From contig CAYOPW010000002.1 of the NCBI GenBank assembly GCA_964405975.1, forward strand, positions 1 through 64,000: a stretch of DNA of 64,000 nt, in the 5' to 3' direction. The DNA comes from Hyphomicrobium_A sp964405975. Its GTDB lineage: Bacteria; Pseudomonadota; Alphaproteobacteria; Rhizobiales; Hyphomicrobiaceae. Shown one piece after another: positions 54,870 through 63,458 of the stretch. Numbering within the stretch: position 1 is the first letter of the stretch; each line of letters opens with the position of its first letter. The notes under the pieces are model-generated. The model made no database searches. It was not told where the DNA came from and saw nothing but the letters and a program-made list of their open reading frames with translations. The position numbers and the translations under genes are program-made.

Positions 54870-55328
54870 TTACGAGTTCTCGTGCTCGCTAGCGAGCGAG
54901 CGAATTAGCTCAACGATCGCGCGGCGAATGCGCAGATCGCCAATGCGGGCAAAAGCTTTGTTGAGCTCCAGACCTTCTCGGCTGCCCAAAAACTCGACTG
55001 CGTAATTCTCAGAGGGACGTTCCCCGAAGCCGGCTGCACCAGTTGCCGTCGCACCCGCGGGAAGTTCCTCGTAGAAATACTGAACCGGCACACCCAGCAC
55101 TTGTGACAGATCAAACAAACGGCTTGCGCCAATCCGGTTTATGCCCTTCTCGTATTTCTGGATTTGCTGGAAAGTCAGCCCCAGGTGCTCGCCGAGCTTC
55201 TCCTGGCTCATGCCAAGAAGCATTCGCCGCAATCTAACGCGGCTGCCCACATGAACATCGATGGGATTGGCGCGCCGTGCGCTGCGCTCTTCAGGTACTG
55301 CCGCATCCAGCGCATTCACTCTTGACAT
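54870..55328 (-). CDS. XRE-family helix-turn-helix regulator
   Basis: 152 residues. A Cro/CI-type HTH spans about 26-85 (VGSRVRLRRMLLGMSQEKLGEHLGLTFQQIQKYEKGINRIG), followed by a linker and a C-terminal helical part (IGDLRIRRAIVELIRSLASE). Conserved in alphaproteobacteria between lnt and metK; targets of this copy are unknown. There is no peptidase or sensor domain. Start ATG at 55328. It probably autoregulates from the 171-base gap in front of lnt, but no operator was identified. Confidence 0.9.
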   Translation of the reverse strand: MSRVNALDAAVPEERSARRANPIDVHVGSRVRLRRMLLGMSQEKLGEHLGLTFQQIQKYEKGINRIGASRLFDLSQVLGVPVQYFYEELPAGATATGAAGFGERPSENYAVEFLGSREGLELNKAFARIGDLRIRRAIVELIRSLASEHENS

Positions 55329-55499
55329 GATTACTTCGCCCTATTTCCAGTTCTTAGCGCTCATGACCATTACACTGTCTGGTTGTGCAAGTCACATGCG
55401 TCAATCCTCGGTACCTGTGACAGGCGCGGCCGCGGCATTGCGCCTAAAAATTGAGCTTCGCGAGCAGCCTCACCCCCCCAAAACCAAAGTTTGCCCGCC

Positions 55500-57245
55500 C
55501 TAGTTACATTTTCCGCGCGCAGACAGAAGAGCAAGCATTGTGAACAAGAGGGCAAGAGAGACAAAAGTCCAATCCCCGAACTTAGCGTAGGGCGGCGGCT
55601 CAAGCGCTGACGGTACTCCACTATCGATGACGCTTCGCTCGTTGAGTGCAAGTGATGCAACTATACGACCGCGACCATCGACCACAGCGGAAACGCCGTT
55701 ATTCGCCGCACGTATGAGTGGCAGGCCCTCCTCGACCGCACGCACTCTCGACTGGTGAAAGTGCTGAGGGGGCCCTGTTGAATCTCCGAACCAGCCGTCG
55801 TTGGTCACATTTATCAACAGACTTGGTCTTTGGTCTCCCTGAATAACCGCTCCAGGAAAAATTACTTCGTAGCATATGAGGCCTGCCACGGGCGGCAACC
55901 CGGCAATCGAAAGTAGGGGGCGCGGGTTGGTTCCGAATGAAAAGCCTCCACGCCAGCGCGTAAGTTGCTCCAGCCCGATACTCTCGAGCGTTGTCTGGAA
56001 GGGCAGATACTCTCCGAAAGGCACGAGGTGAATCTTGTCGTAGATGGATTGAAGGCGTCCATCATCGGCAAAGACCAATAGGCTGTTGTAGCCGCGTCGA
56101 GGACCGCCGGTCTCGCTGATACCGCGACGCTTCAATCTTAAGGCTCCAGATATGAGCTGCGTGCCATCCGGTAGCAATTCCCCAATAGCAGCAAGTGCAT
56201 CGGGGTGCTCGAGGGGCAGGAAAGGCATCGCCGCTTCGGGCCAGATAAGATGCGTGATCCCCGCAAGATCATCCCTGCGGCCCGATGGATCTTCGCGAGA
56301 GAGCGCCAACTGATCTGCGAAAATCGCGCTTTGTTTTGCCGGGTCCCACTTGTCGCGTTGTAGCACGCTCGCCTGCACGATTCTGATACGTACACCATCG
56401 ACCATCGGCACAGGTGCACCGCTGAGCTGCCAAACGCCGAACGCATAAAGAAGACTGAGAGGAACGATAGCGATAGCGACCCCGCGCAGCCCTGCGCGGC
56501 GCCGCGGCGTACCGCATTGCGCATCCCCTGCTAACACCAGCGGACTAGCGAAAACGACAACGGCGAGAAGAGTTAACCCGTAAATTCCGAGAACCGCCGC
56601 AGACTGCATCAACGGCAATGGCCAAGTGAGCGCATAGCCAAGAACGTTCCAGGGAAACCCGGTTAGCACGTGTCCGCGTAGCCATTCCGCGATCGAGAGC
56701 GCAATAGCTAGAACGATGATGCGCGCGACCCCTTGTGGCCACACCAACCGCGCGGACGCGCATGCGAGCGCAGTAAAGAACGCTAACCCCGCCGGCATCA
56801 GTGTCACGGCGAAGGGGAGCAGCCAGGCAAACTTATCGGCCTCGACAAGGAACGCTTCGCCGATCCAGAAGAGCCCAAAAAGAAAGTAGCCAAAGCCGAA
56901 CCACCACCCTGCGGACGCCGCGCGAAGGATAGGCCGTCTTACTGCAGCGCCATCGCGCAAAGACATGGCCGCGCGGAGCGGCAATAGCCTTGGAGCCTGC
57001 GATCCGGCTCCATCAATGAGCCAGACGAGGACGGGCAGCGTGATGAATAGCACCGGCCAGAGAAAGAACGGTGCCATGGAGAGCACCGATAGACTCCCGG
57101 CAACGAAGGCCACTGCCGCGCGGCGCCAGCCCGACAATGTGGATATCGATCGAACAAATGCCTCAAAGCGGTCCGAGGACGATTGTGCACCCATTTCAGC
57201 ATTGGGGCCAGAGACGCTACGTGACGACGCCACGGTCAACCTCAC
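55500..57245 (-). CDS. lnt: apolipoprotein N-acyltransferase
   Basis: 581 residues. It adds the third acyl chain to lipoproteins at the periplasmic face of the inner membrane. About seven membrane helices in the first 270 residues and one at the end surround a nitrilase-like domain (about 280-550) whose catalytic Glu-Lys-Cys triad is visible: E337 in WPEAAM, Lys near 404 in YDKIHLVPFGEY, and C458 in LICYEV. The start is a GTG at 57245 overlapping the stop of the corC-like gene (GTGA), so coupled; an ATG at 57194 is a later alternative. Confidence 0.95.
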   Translation of the reverse strand: MRLTVASSRSVSGPNAEMGAQSSSDRFEAFVRSISTLSGWRRAAVAFVAGSLSVLSMAPFFLWPVLFITLPVLVWLIDGAGSQAPRLLPLRAAMSLRDGAAVRRPILRAASAGWWFGFGYFLFGLFWIGEAFLVEADKFAWLLPFAVTLMPAGLAFFTALACASARLVWPQGVARIIVLAIALSIAEWLRGHVLTGFPWNVLGYALTWPLPLMQSAAVLGIYGLTLLAVVVFASPLVLAGDAQCGTPRRRAGLRGVAIAIVPLSLLYAFGVWQLSGAPVPMVDGVRIRIVQASVLQRDKWDPAKQSAIFADQLALSREDPSGRRDDLAGITHLIWPEAAMPFLPLEHPDALAAIGELLPDGTQLISGALRLKRRGISETGGPRRGYNSLLVFADDGRLQSIYDKIHLVPFGEYLPFQTTLESIGLEQLTRWRGGFSFGTNPRPLLSIAGLPPVAGLICYEVIFPGAVIQGDQRPSLLINVTNDGWFGDSTGPPQHFHQSRVRAVEEGLPLIRAANNGVSAVVDGRGRIVASLALNERSVIDSGVPSALEPPPYAKFGDWTFVSLALLFTMLALLSARGKCN

Positions 57246-58270
57246 GCCTTGTCCGAGCCAGAAGTTGCAACGGACGTTTCATCGCTTAGCTTTGGCTGAT
57301 GAATCTTGACCTTCTTCAAACGGCGCGCATCAGCTTCCAAGACTTCCAGCTCAAGTCCACTGGGGTGGCGCACCAGCTCGCCACGCGCGGGCACACGGCC
57401 TAACAGCGCAAACATCAGCCCCCCAAGCGTGTCGATATCCTCCTCTTCTTCGGGCGTGAGAAGTTTAAGTCCCAAATGCTCCTCTAGCTCCCTGATAGGC
57501 GTGCGCGCGGAGGCCACCATACCCAACTTAGGTTCCACTGATATGTGCGCCGCCTCCGCTTCATCATGCTCGTCTTCAATATCGCCAACAATCTGCTCGA
57601 CGAGATCTTCAATTGTGACGAGCCCATCCGTCCCACCATATTCGTCGACAACCAAGGCCATGTGAATGCGAGTCGACTGCATGCGAATGAGAAGGTTCGT
57701 CGCTGGCATCGATGGGGGAACATAAAGCACCGGGCGGCGGATTCTGGCGACCGTTATGGGACGTGAAAGGTCCGTGTGGCCGAAATCGAGGTGTTGCGCA
57801 CCACTTGGTGAAAGCTGCGCATTTGCCAGATCCTTCCCGCCCTGTGAGGTTGCTTCGCGCATCAGCCAGCGAAACAAGTCTTTGATGTGGATCATGCCGC
57901 GCGGGTCGTCGAGCGTTTCATTGAAGAGCGGAATTCGTGAAACGCCAGCTTCGCCGAACATGCGTAAAAGCTCCGAAAGGGGCTCACTTTCCTCAATGGC
58001 AATAATATCGGCGCGCGGTACGATGATGTCCTCAACACGCAACACCCCAAACCGCAACAACCGGCGCAACATCTCGCGCTCTTCGACGGAGAAGGCAGCA
58101 TCTGCTTGGGGTTGTTCTTTGAGGCCAGCTTCTAAGGTCTCACGCAAGGTCTGAGATCGAAGGCCGATGCGCTTCAACAACAAGGAGAGAAAGCCCGGCA
58201 CACCTCCAGTTTGGGAAGGGTTTTGGGCACTCGGCCAGTCGGTCTTCTCTTTGGTAAATTCAGCACTCAT
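57242..58270 (-). CDS. hemolysin-family CBS protein (CorC/YbeX type)
   Basis: 342 residues, soluble. A CBS pair (about 75-235: MLRRLLRFGVLRVEDIIVPRADI, then LLIRMQSTRIHMALVVDEYGGTDGLVTIEDLVEQIVGDI) is followed by the CorC_HlyC domain (about 250-325). It lacks the membrane domain of longer relatives, so it is the YbeX form, linked with YbeY to ribosome and RNA metabolism in E. coli; the Mg2+/Co2+ efflux label is older and less sure. It overlaps ybeY upstream and lnt downstream by four bases each. Confidence 0.9.
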   Translation of the reverse strand: MSAEFTKEKTDWPSAQNPSQTGGVPGFLSLLLKRIGLRSQTLRETLEAGLKEQPQADAAFSVEEREMLRRLLRFGVLRVEDIIVPRADIIAIEESEPLSELLRMFGEAGVSRIPLFNETLDDPRGMIHIKDLFRWLMREATSQGGKDLANAQLSPSGAQHLDFGHTDLSRPITVARIRRPVLYVPPSMPATNLLIRMQSTRIHMALVVDEYGGTDGLVTIEDLVEQIVGDIEDEHDEAEAAHISVEPKLGMVASARTPIRELEEHLGLKLLTPEEEEDIDTLGGLMFALLGRVPARGELVRHPSGLELEVLEADARRLKKVKIHQPKLSDETSVATSGSDKA

Positions 58271-58851
58271 GACGTTTTCGCGCGTTCGGTTTTGCAGGCG
58301 GAAGCAGATGTCTCATACGGGTTGGGGATTCCAAGGTGTGCAAGTGTGCGAATTTCGATCGCTTCCATAGCCCCGGCGGCCTCTTCGCACTCGTGATCGA
58401 AGCCAAGCAGATGCAAAAGTCCATGCACGACGAGATGTTGCAGATGGTGCTTGAACGGGAGGCCCAGTGCTGAGGCCTCGCGCGTCACCGTTTCCTCAGC
58501 GAGGATAACATCACCGAGAAAGTCGACCTCTGGGTACGAACCACTGGCAGGAAAGGAAAGCACATTCGTCGGCGCGGCGTTGCCGCAATAGATCTCGTTA
58601 AGGCGCGCCACATGCTCATCGCAAGAAAGTGCGACACAAACTTTGAGCTGATCACGCTCAAACTGATACGTGGCGGCCAGCGCCGTCGCAGCCTCGCTCA
58701 CCGCCTCGACAACCCCAGCCTCTGGCTGCCAATTTCCGGACTCTTGGACAACGTCAACGCAAAGACGACTCGGAGGCTCCGTGTCAGTTGCGCTGCGTCC
58801 CTCGCTACTCTCAGGACTGGTGACGTTCGGTGAGGATGCTGCTGAAGGCAT
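58267..58851 (-). CDS. ybeY: endoribonuclease YbeY
   Basis: 194 residues. Metallo-RNase needed for 16S rRNA 3' maturation. The metal site HGLLHLLGFDHE is intact and the NVLSFP motif precedes it. A longer N-terminus than E. coli (about 30 residues, Ser/Pro rich) is present. ATG at 58851. It sits between phoH and the CBS gene, as in the E. coli ybeZYX cluster. Confidence 0.95.
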   Translation of the reverse strand: MPSAASSPNVTSPESSEGRSATDTEPPSRLCVDVVQESGNWQPEAGVVEAVSEAATALAATYQFERDQLKVCVALSCDEHVARLNEIYCGNAAPTNVLSFPASGSYPEVDFLGDVILAEETVTREASALGLPFKHHLQHLVVHGLLHLLGFDHECEEAAGAMEAIEIRTLAHLGIPNPYETSASACKTERAKTS

Positions 58852-58865
58852 TGCGCGAATTTGAA

Positions 58866-59861
58866 CTACTTCTGCTTATCATAGGCATCGACGATACGGG
58901 CCACGAGGTCGCGGCGCACAACGTCCGCGCCCGTAAACTGAACCGCCTCGATGCCCGGTACGCCATCCAAAAGCGCGACAGCCTCTACGAGGCCCGACTT
59001 CATGCCAAAGGGCAGATCAACCTGGCTCGGATCGCCGGTTACAACCATCTTCGAGTTTTCGCCAAGCCGCGTCAGAAACATCTTCATCTGCATGCTGGTC
59101 GTGTTCTGTGCCTCGTCAAGAATGACATAAGCGTTGGCCAGCGTGCGCCCACGCATGAATGCCAAAGGGGCAATTTCGATAACACCGGTTTCAAGCCCGC
59201 GCTCCACCTTCTCCGGCGGCAGCACATCATAAAGGGCATCATAAAGAGGTCTCAGGTATGGGTCGACCTTTTCACGCATATCACCCGGCAAGAAACCCAA
59301 TCGCTCCCCAGCCTCGACGGCCGGCCGCGACAGGATGATGCGCTCAATCGAGCCGCGCTCAAGACAATGGGCGGCGTAGGCAACGGCAAGGTAGGTCTTG
59401 CCGGTACCTGCCGGGCCAATACCAAAAACGAGATCGACGTGCTCCAGCGCACGCATGTAGGTGCTTTGCGTGGGCGTGCGCGCTTTGATAACGCGGCGCC
59501 GTGTTGCGATCTGCGCTTGCCCGGCGTCCGTCTCCGCCTCATCGCGCACGTGACGGATAAGACCGTCGAAGTCGCCTGCGCCGACGTGCTGCCCTTCGCA
59601 AACTCGCGCGTAGAGCTTCTCCAGCACGTCGCGCGCAATTTCGCAGGCTGCTTCTGAGCCGTTCAGTATGACGACATTGCCGTGAGCGTGCGCTTCGATG
59701 TCGAGGCGGTCCTCGATCAGCGCCAAGTGGCTATCGTACTCTCCCAGGAGCTTTGTCAGGTGCCGGTTATCCTCAAACGGCACCACAACGCGCTTGCTGG
59801 AAACTTGTGCCTTGGGGGCCCTCCCAGGGCCAGGTAGGGCGCTCCCACGAAATGCTGCCAA
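58866..59861 (-). CDS. PhoH-like ATPase (YbeZ)
   Basis: 331 residues. P-loop ATPase thought to act with YbeY in RNA processing. Walker A GPAGTGKTYLA (near 150), Walker B VILDEAQNTT, VVTGDPSQVDLP and a nucleic-acid binding N-terminal part (about 25-120) are present. The frame opens with TTG at 59861; the true start could be a later GTG before VVVPFEDNRHLTKLL, as no ATG fits and the first 22 residues (PGPGRAPKAQ) look unconserved. Followed directly by ybeY. Confidence 0.92.
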   Translation of the reverse strand: MAAFRGSALPGPGRAPKAQVSSKRVVVPFEDNRHLTKLLGEYDSHLALIEDRLDIEAHAHGNVVILNGSEAACEIARDVLEKLYARVCEGQHVGAGDFDGLIRHVRDEAETDAGQAQIATRRRVIKARTPTQSTYMRALEHVDLVFGIGPAGTGKTYLAVAYAAHCLERGSIERIILSRPAVEAGERLGFLPGDMREKVDPYLRPLYDALYDVLPPEKVERGLETGVIEIAPLAFMRGRTLANAYVILDEAQNTTSMQMKMFLTRLGENSKMVVTGDPSQVDLPFGMKSGLVEAVALLDGVPGIEAVQFTGADVVRRDLVARIVDAYDKQK

Positions 59862-59982
59862 TAGAGGCTCCAGTTTTCGACCGCTTCGAATCGTAATTCG
59901 ATCCCAGGTAGCCTACCACAATGTACCGGCAAAGCGGCCGAGGCAGCCGGAAACGAATGTGGCGTGACATATACGCGGGCGA

Positions 59983-61443
59983 TCAGGCCGGACGTATGAC
60001 ACCTGCCAAACTATTGGTACCACAGCCCGAAATTTCAACCGGCCGGATCTGGCCCATCAATTCCGGCGGCGCCTCGGCGTGGACGGCCTGTAGATAAGGT
60101 GAACGTCCGGCGAGCTGCCCAGGTCGCCGCCCCGGCTTCTCGAACAATACGGGGAGTGTTCGGCCCACACAGCGTGCGTTAAACGCCGACTGCTGGCGAT
60201 CAAGCAGTTCCTGTAAGCGGAGCAGGCGGTCCGTTTTTACCGCGTCGGGCACCTGATCATCGAGCTTTCCTGCCGGCGTACCTGGCCGCGCGCTGTACTT
60301 GAAAGAATAAGCCTGCGCAAAGCCGACCTCACCAACGAGCACCAGCGTCTCCTCGAATTCAGCTTCGGTTTCGCCGGGGAAACCGACAATGATGTCGGTC
60401 GACAGCGCAATTCCAGGCCGTGCGGCCCGGATGCGGGCGACGAGATTGACGTACTCTTTTGTGGTGTGCTTGCGGTTCATCGCCGCCAGGATGCGATCGG
60501 AACCCGCCTGGAAGGGCAGATGCAGGTAAGGCATAAGCTTTTCTTCCTCGCCATGAGCTGCGATGAGATCGTCGCTCATGTCGCGAGGGTGGCTCGTGGT
60601 GTAGCGCAGCCGCTCAATGCCATCGATCTGTGCAAGGTGTTGGATCAATTGCGCCAAAGACCATGGACGCCCGTCCGGTCCCTGTCCGTGGTATGCGTTG
60701 ACGTTCTGACCCAAAAGCGTGATCTCGCGCACGCCTGTCGCAGTCAACTTGCGGGCTTCCGATGCAACGTCGGCGATTGAACGCGAATACTCCATCCCGC
60801 GCGTGTAAGGGACGACGCAAAACGTGCAAAACTTGTCGCATCCCTCCTGCACGGTAAGGAAAGCTGTCACCCCGCGAGACGGCGCGCGTTCTGGTAACCG
60901 CGTGAACTTCTCTTCTTCCGGGAAGTCCGTATCGACGACCGGCCTTGAACTTGTCTTTGCCTGACGGATTAGCTCAGGCAGACGGTGATAGCTCTGCGGG
61001 CCTACAACGAGATCGACAATCGGCGCGCGCGCGACGATTTCCGCTCCCTCGGCCTGGGCAACACAGCCTGCAACCGCCACGACTGTTTCCCTGCCATCGG
61101 CGCTGCGCGCGTCCTTCACTTGGCGGACGCGGCCAAGATCGGAATAGACCTTCTCTGCCGCCTTCTCGCGGATATGGCAGGTGTTGAGTATGACGAGGTC
61201 AGCATCCTCGATCGCACTTGTTTCCAAGTAGCCTTGCGCGGCAAGCGCCTCGTTCATGCGCTCAGAATCATAGACGTTCATTTGGCAGCCGAACGTCTTG
61301 ATAAACACCTTTGCTTCAGGCTGAGCCGTATCGTCTTCCCGCACGGCCTTAAGCGACGATTCTATATCATCGCCTTCGTCATCAATCGAGTCTGTCGGCA
61401 GCCGGTCTTGCATTGCATCCACACGCCTAGCTTTATGTTGCAT
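59983..61443 (-). CDS. miaB: tRNA-2-methylthio-N6-dimethylallyladenosine synthase
   Basis: 486 residues. Radical-SAM methylthiotransferase that makes ms2i6A37. The N-terminal MTTase domain has the second cluster cysteines in KTFGCQMN, LNTCHIR and AGCVAQ; the radical-SAM CxxxCxxC is CDKFCTFC near residue 201; a TRAM domain ends the protein. A 40-residue acidic N-terminal extension precedes KVFIKTFGC. ATG at 61443 with an alternative at 61413. The 121-base gap to phoH holds nothing recognisable. Confidence 0.95.
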   Translation of the reverse strand: MQHKARRVDAMQDRLPTDSIDDEGDDIESSLKAVREDDTAQPEAKVFIKTFGCQMNVYDSERMNEALAAQGYLETSAIEDADLVILNTCHIREKAAEKVYSDLGRVRQVKDARSADGRETVVAVAGCVAQAEGAEIVARAPIVDLVVGPQSYHRLPELIRQAKTSSRPVVDTDFPEEEKFTRLPERAPSRGVTAFLTVQEGCDKFCTFCVVPYTRGMEYSRSIADVASEARKLTATGVREITLLGQNVNAYHGQGPDGRPWSLAQLIQHLAQIDGIERLRYTTSHPRDMSDDLIAAHGEEEKLMPYLHLPFQAGSDRILAAMNRKHTTKEYVNLVARIRAARPGIALSTDIIVGFPGETEAEFEETLVLVGEVGFAQAYSFKYSARPGTPAGKLDDQVPDAVKTDRLLRLQELLDRQQSAFNARCVGRTLPVLFEKPGRRPGQLAGRSPYLQAVHAEAPPELMGQIRPVEISGCGTNSLAGVIRPA

Positions 61444-61503
61444 GGCAGCATTGTCGGAGCGGTTTGTCCAGCTTTGGTCAGCAAATACTATGCCGCAGGG
61501 TTA

Positions 61504-62388
61504 TCAAACCCACTTCTGCTGTGGCCGTTTTGCAGGGTGCGGTGCGGCCGTTGCGGCAGTATCTGCAAGCGGAACTGAAATGGTAAGTGGCTCGTGAGCT
61601 GGCTTGCCGCGCAAGATTCGCACGACGTTTTCACGGACCTGCGCCTCGCTGTGGCGTGCCAAATGTTTGCGGTCGGCAAACTCGGCCAGCGGTACCGGCT
61701 GCCCGATGCGGATGTGCACATCGAGCGGCCCAGCTTTCAAAAGGCGCCACGCGTGGCTGCGCATTTCCATGTCGCCGTACCAGCCAACAAACGGGCGGTC
61801 AGCCCGGCCAAGCGGGATGCCGTGGAGCTTTGTGTAAACGAGCGAGAGCGTCTGCACGACTGCATCCGGCGCACACTCGCCGGTTTTGCCCGAAGGCTTT
61901 GCCGCTGCGAACAGCGACGTCATGAAAGGTAATACGCGGTTCCCATCGCTTGACGTCCCTTCTGCGAACAGTATCAGGGTATCACCCTGCGCTAGCCGCC
62001 TTAGGATCTCGTTGGCAGCCTGTCCGACCGCGGTGCGACGGCTGCGATCAATGAATATAGAGCGCTGCAACCGTGCGAGCGAGGAGACAAACGGCCAGCC
62101 GCCGACCTCCTTCTTCGCTACAAACGACACGGGCGCGACCGCGGATAACACCGGGATGTCGAGCCAGGACGTGTGATTGGACACCACCAGGACGGGCTTG
62201 TTTGCCGCGAGGTCGCCTTCAATCGTAATGCGTATTCCGAGCAGCCGGCAGACGTTTCGATGATACCAATTGGGAAAGGTGCGTGCGAGCCGCGGGCTAA
62301 GGCGCAAAAATGCGGCCTGGACAGCCATAAGCGGAACGGTGAAGGCAAAGAAGCCAGTCAGAATTGTCCCGCCCCTAAATGCTCCCAT
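61504..62388 (-). CDS. 1-acyl-sn-glycerol-3-phosphate acyltransferase (PlsC family)
   Basis: 294 residues. It acylates lysophosphatidic acid at the inner membrane. An N-terminal membrane segment (ILTGFFAFTVPLMAVQAAFL), the catalytic HX4D as NHTSWLD (near 71), the substrate-binding FAEGTSSDG and a third motif are present. The overlong C-terminus (about 40 residues rich in Pro/Ala/Thr) is not conserved. ATG at 62388 with GGAGAGGCGC upstream. It could act on glycerol-3-phosphate-derived or ornithine-lipid substrates; PlsC is the default. Confidence 0.88.
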   Translation of the reverse strand: MGAFRGGTILTGFFAFTVPLMAVQAAFLRLSPRLARTFPNWYHRNVCRLLGIRITIEGDLAANKPVLVVSNHTSWLDIPVLSAVAPVSFVAKKEVGGWPFVSSLARLQRSIFIDRSRRTAVGQAANEILRRLAQGDTLILFAEGTSSDGNRVLPFMTSLFAAAKPSGKTGECAPDAVVQTLSLVYTKLHGIPLGRADRPFVGWYGDMEMRSHAWRLLKAGPLDVHIRIGQPVPLAEFADRKHLARHSEAQVRENVVRILRGKPAHEPLTISVPLADTAATAAPHPAKRPQQKWV

Positions 62389-62415
62389 TGCGCCTCTCCA
62401 GATGCGATCGCTCGA

Positions 62416-62862
62416 TTATTTTTTTTTCCTCATTGGCTTGGCGCGAACACCATAGAGTTCAAGCCGATGGCCGACCAGCCTGAAGCCGAGTTCGCGCGCA
62501 ATTCGCTCTTGTAGCGCCTCAATCGATTCGTTGCGAAACTCGATGACGCGGCCTGATTCGACATCGATGAGATGATCATGGTGGCCACGTGCTGCCTCCT
62601 CATAGCGCCCGCGCCCAAGACCGAAATCGTGCCGCTCTAGGATGCCCTTGTCCGCAAAGAGCTTCAGTGTCCTGTAAACTGTCGAAAGAGAAATCCGGCT
62701 ATCGATCTCGTTAGCGCGACGATGTACCTCTTCGACGTCGGGGTGATCCTTTGCAGCACATAGAACACGCGCAATCACCCGGCGCTGCCCGGTCATCCGT
62801 AAGCCCTGCTTTGCACACAAGAGCTCAATGCGGTTCAAGACTCTGTCTCGCATTTCGGACAT
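62416..62862 (-). CDS. Fur-family transcriptional regulator (Fur/Mur)
   Basis: 148 residues. Winged-helix domain about 1-85 (RMTGQRRVIARVLCAAKDHPDVEEVHRRAN, SLSTVYRTLKLF) and a dimer/metal domain with HHDHLIDVESGRVIEF and the final His-x-Leu stretch. It lacks the CxxC structural zinc pair of E. coli Fur, as Fur/Mur of alphaproteobacteria usually do; there the protein mostly senses manganese. The gene ends in a run of nine A (KKK) directly before the stop. Start ATG at 62862. Targets were not identified; none of the genes in the window shows a clear manganese-responsive site. Confidence 0.9.
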   Translation of the reverse strand: MSEMRDRVLNRIELLCAKQGLRMTGQRRVIARVLCAAKDHPDVEEVHRRANEIDSRISLSTVYRTLKLFADKGILERHDFGLGRGRYEEAARGHHDHLIDVESGRVIEFRNESIEALQERIARELGFRLVGHRLELYGVRAKPMRKKK

Positions 62863-62969
62863 GCAGAAGCGGCCGATTCAGCTGACGCTCTAATTAGCCC
62901 ACCCTATGATGGCGTGCCTGTTATATGAGCGCGCTTCCAGCCCGTCTACCAGTGCCACCACCCTCACTC

Positions 62970-63458
62970 TTAGAGCTTTAGAGCAAGGAGAACGGCGTCG
63001 ACTGGCTCAGAGCCAGATGTCTGATAATAGTCCTTACGGCGACCGACCTCGGCGAAACCTAGGTTGTCATATAGGGCCGCCGCCGCCGCGTTGTCCTCTG
63101 CGACTTCCAAATAGAGCCGCTTTGCGTCCGCGCGCGTTGCCGCGCGCGCTAAGCCTTCGATCATTGTTCGTGCAAGGCCGCGGCGCTGCCACTCGGGGGC
63201 GACGCCAATGGATAGAATCTCTGCCTCGTCGGCTGCCAACTGTCCAATCACAAACCCAGCCATCGCTTTGGGCTCGCCTACTTGCGCAACAAGCGCCGCA
63301 GCGGCGGGATGCTCGATCAGTGCAGCGATACTCTTCTCGCCCCACGGCGGAACGAAAAGCTTCGCGTGTAAAGCTGCGATCTCCGTGACGCGGTCAGGAC
63401 TCGCCCACAAGAGGCTGACGTTCTTCGGATCGAGCGTGGCGTCTTTCGTTGAACTCAT
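62970..63458 (-). CDS. rimI: ribosomal protein S18-alanine N-acetyltransferase
   Basis: 162 residues. GNAT-fold enzyme that acetylates S18. The acetyl-CoA loop is VAPEWQRRGLARTMI and YLEVAEDNAAAAALYDNLGFAEVGRRKDYY is the RimI-type end. It overlaps the tsaB stop by four bases (ATGA), matching the common tsaB-rimI pair. ATG at 63458. Confidence 0.92.
   Translation of the reverse strand: MSSTKDATLDPKNVSLLWASPDRVTEIAALHAKLFVPPWGEKSIAALIEHPAAAALVAQVGEPKAMAGFVIGQLAADEAEILSIGVAPEWQRRGLARTMIEGLARAATRADAKRLYLEVAEDNAAAAALYDNLGFAEVGRRKDYYQTSGSEPVDAVLLALKL

Noticed and set aside
62419..62427. Run of nine A at the end of the Fur-family gene as a programmed slippage site
   Set aside because: It only encodes the terminal KKK before the stop; slippage would change little and no downstream frame is attractive.
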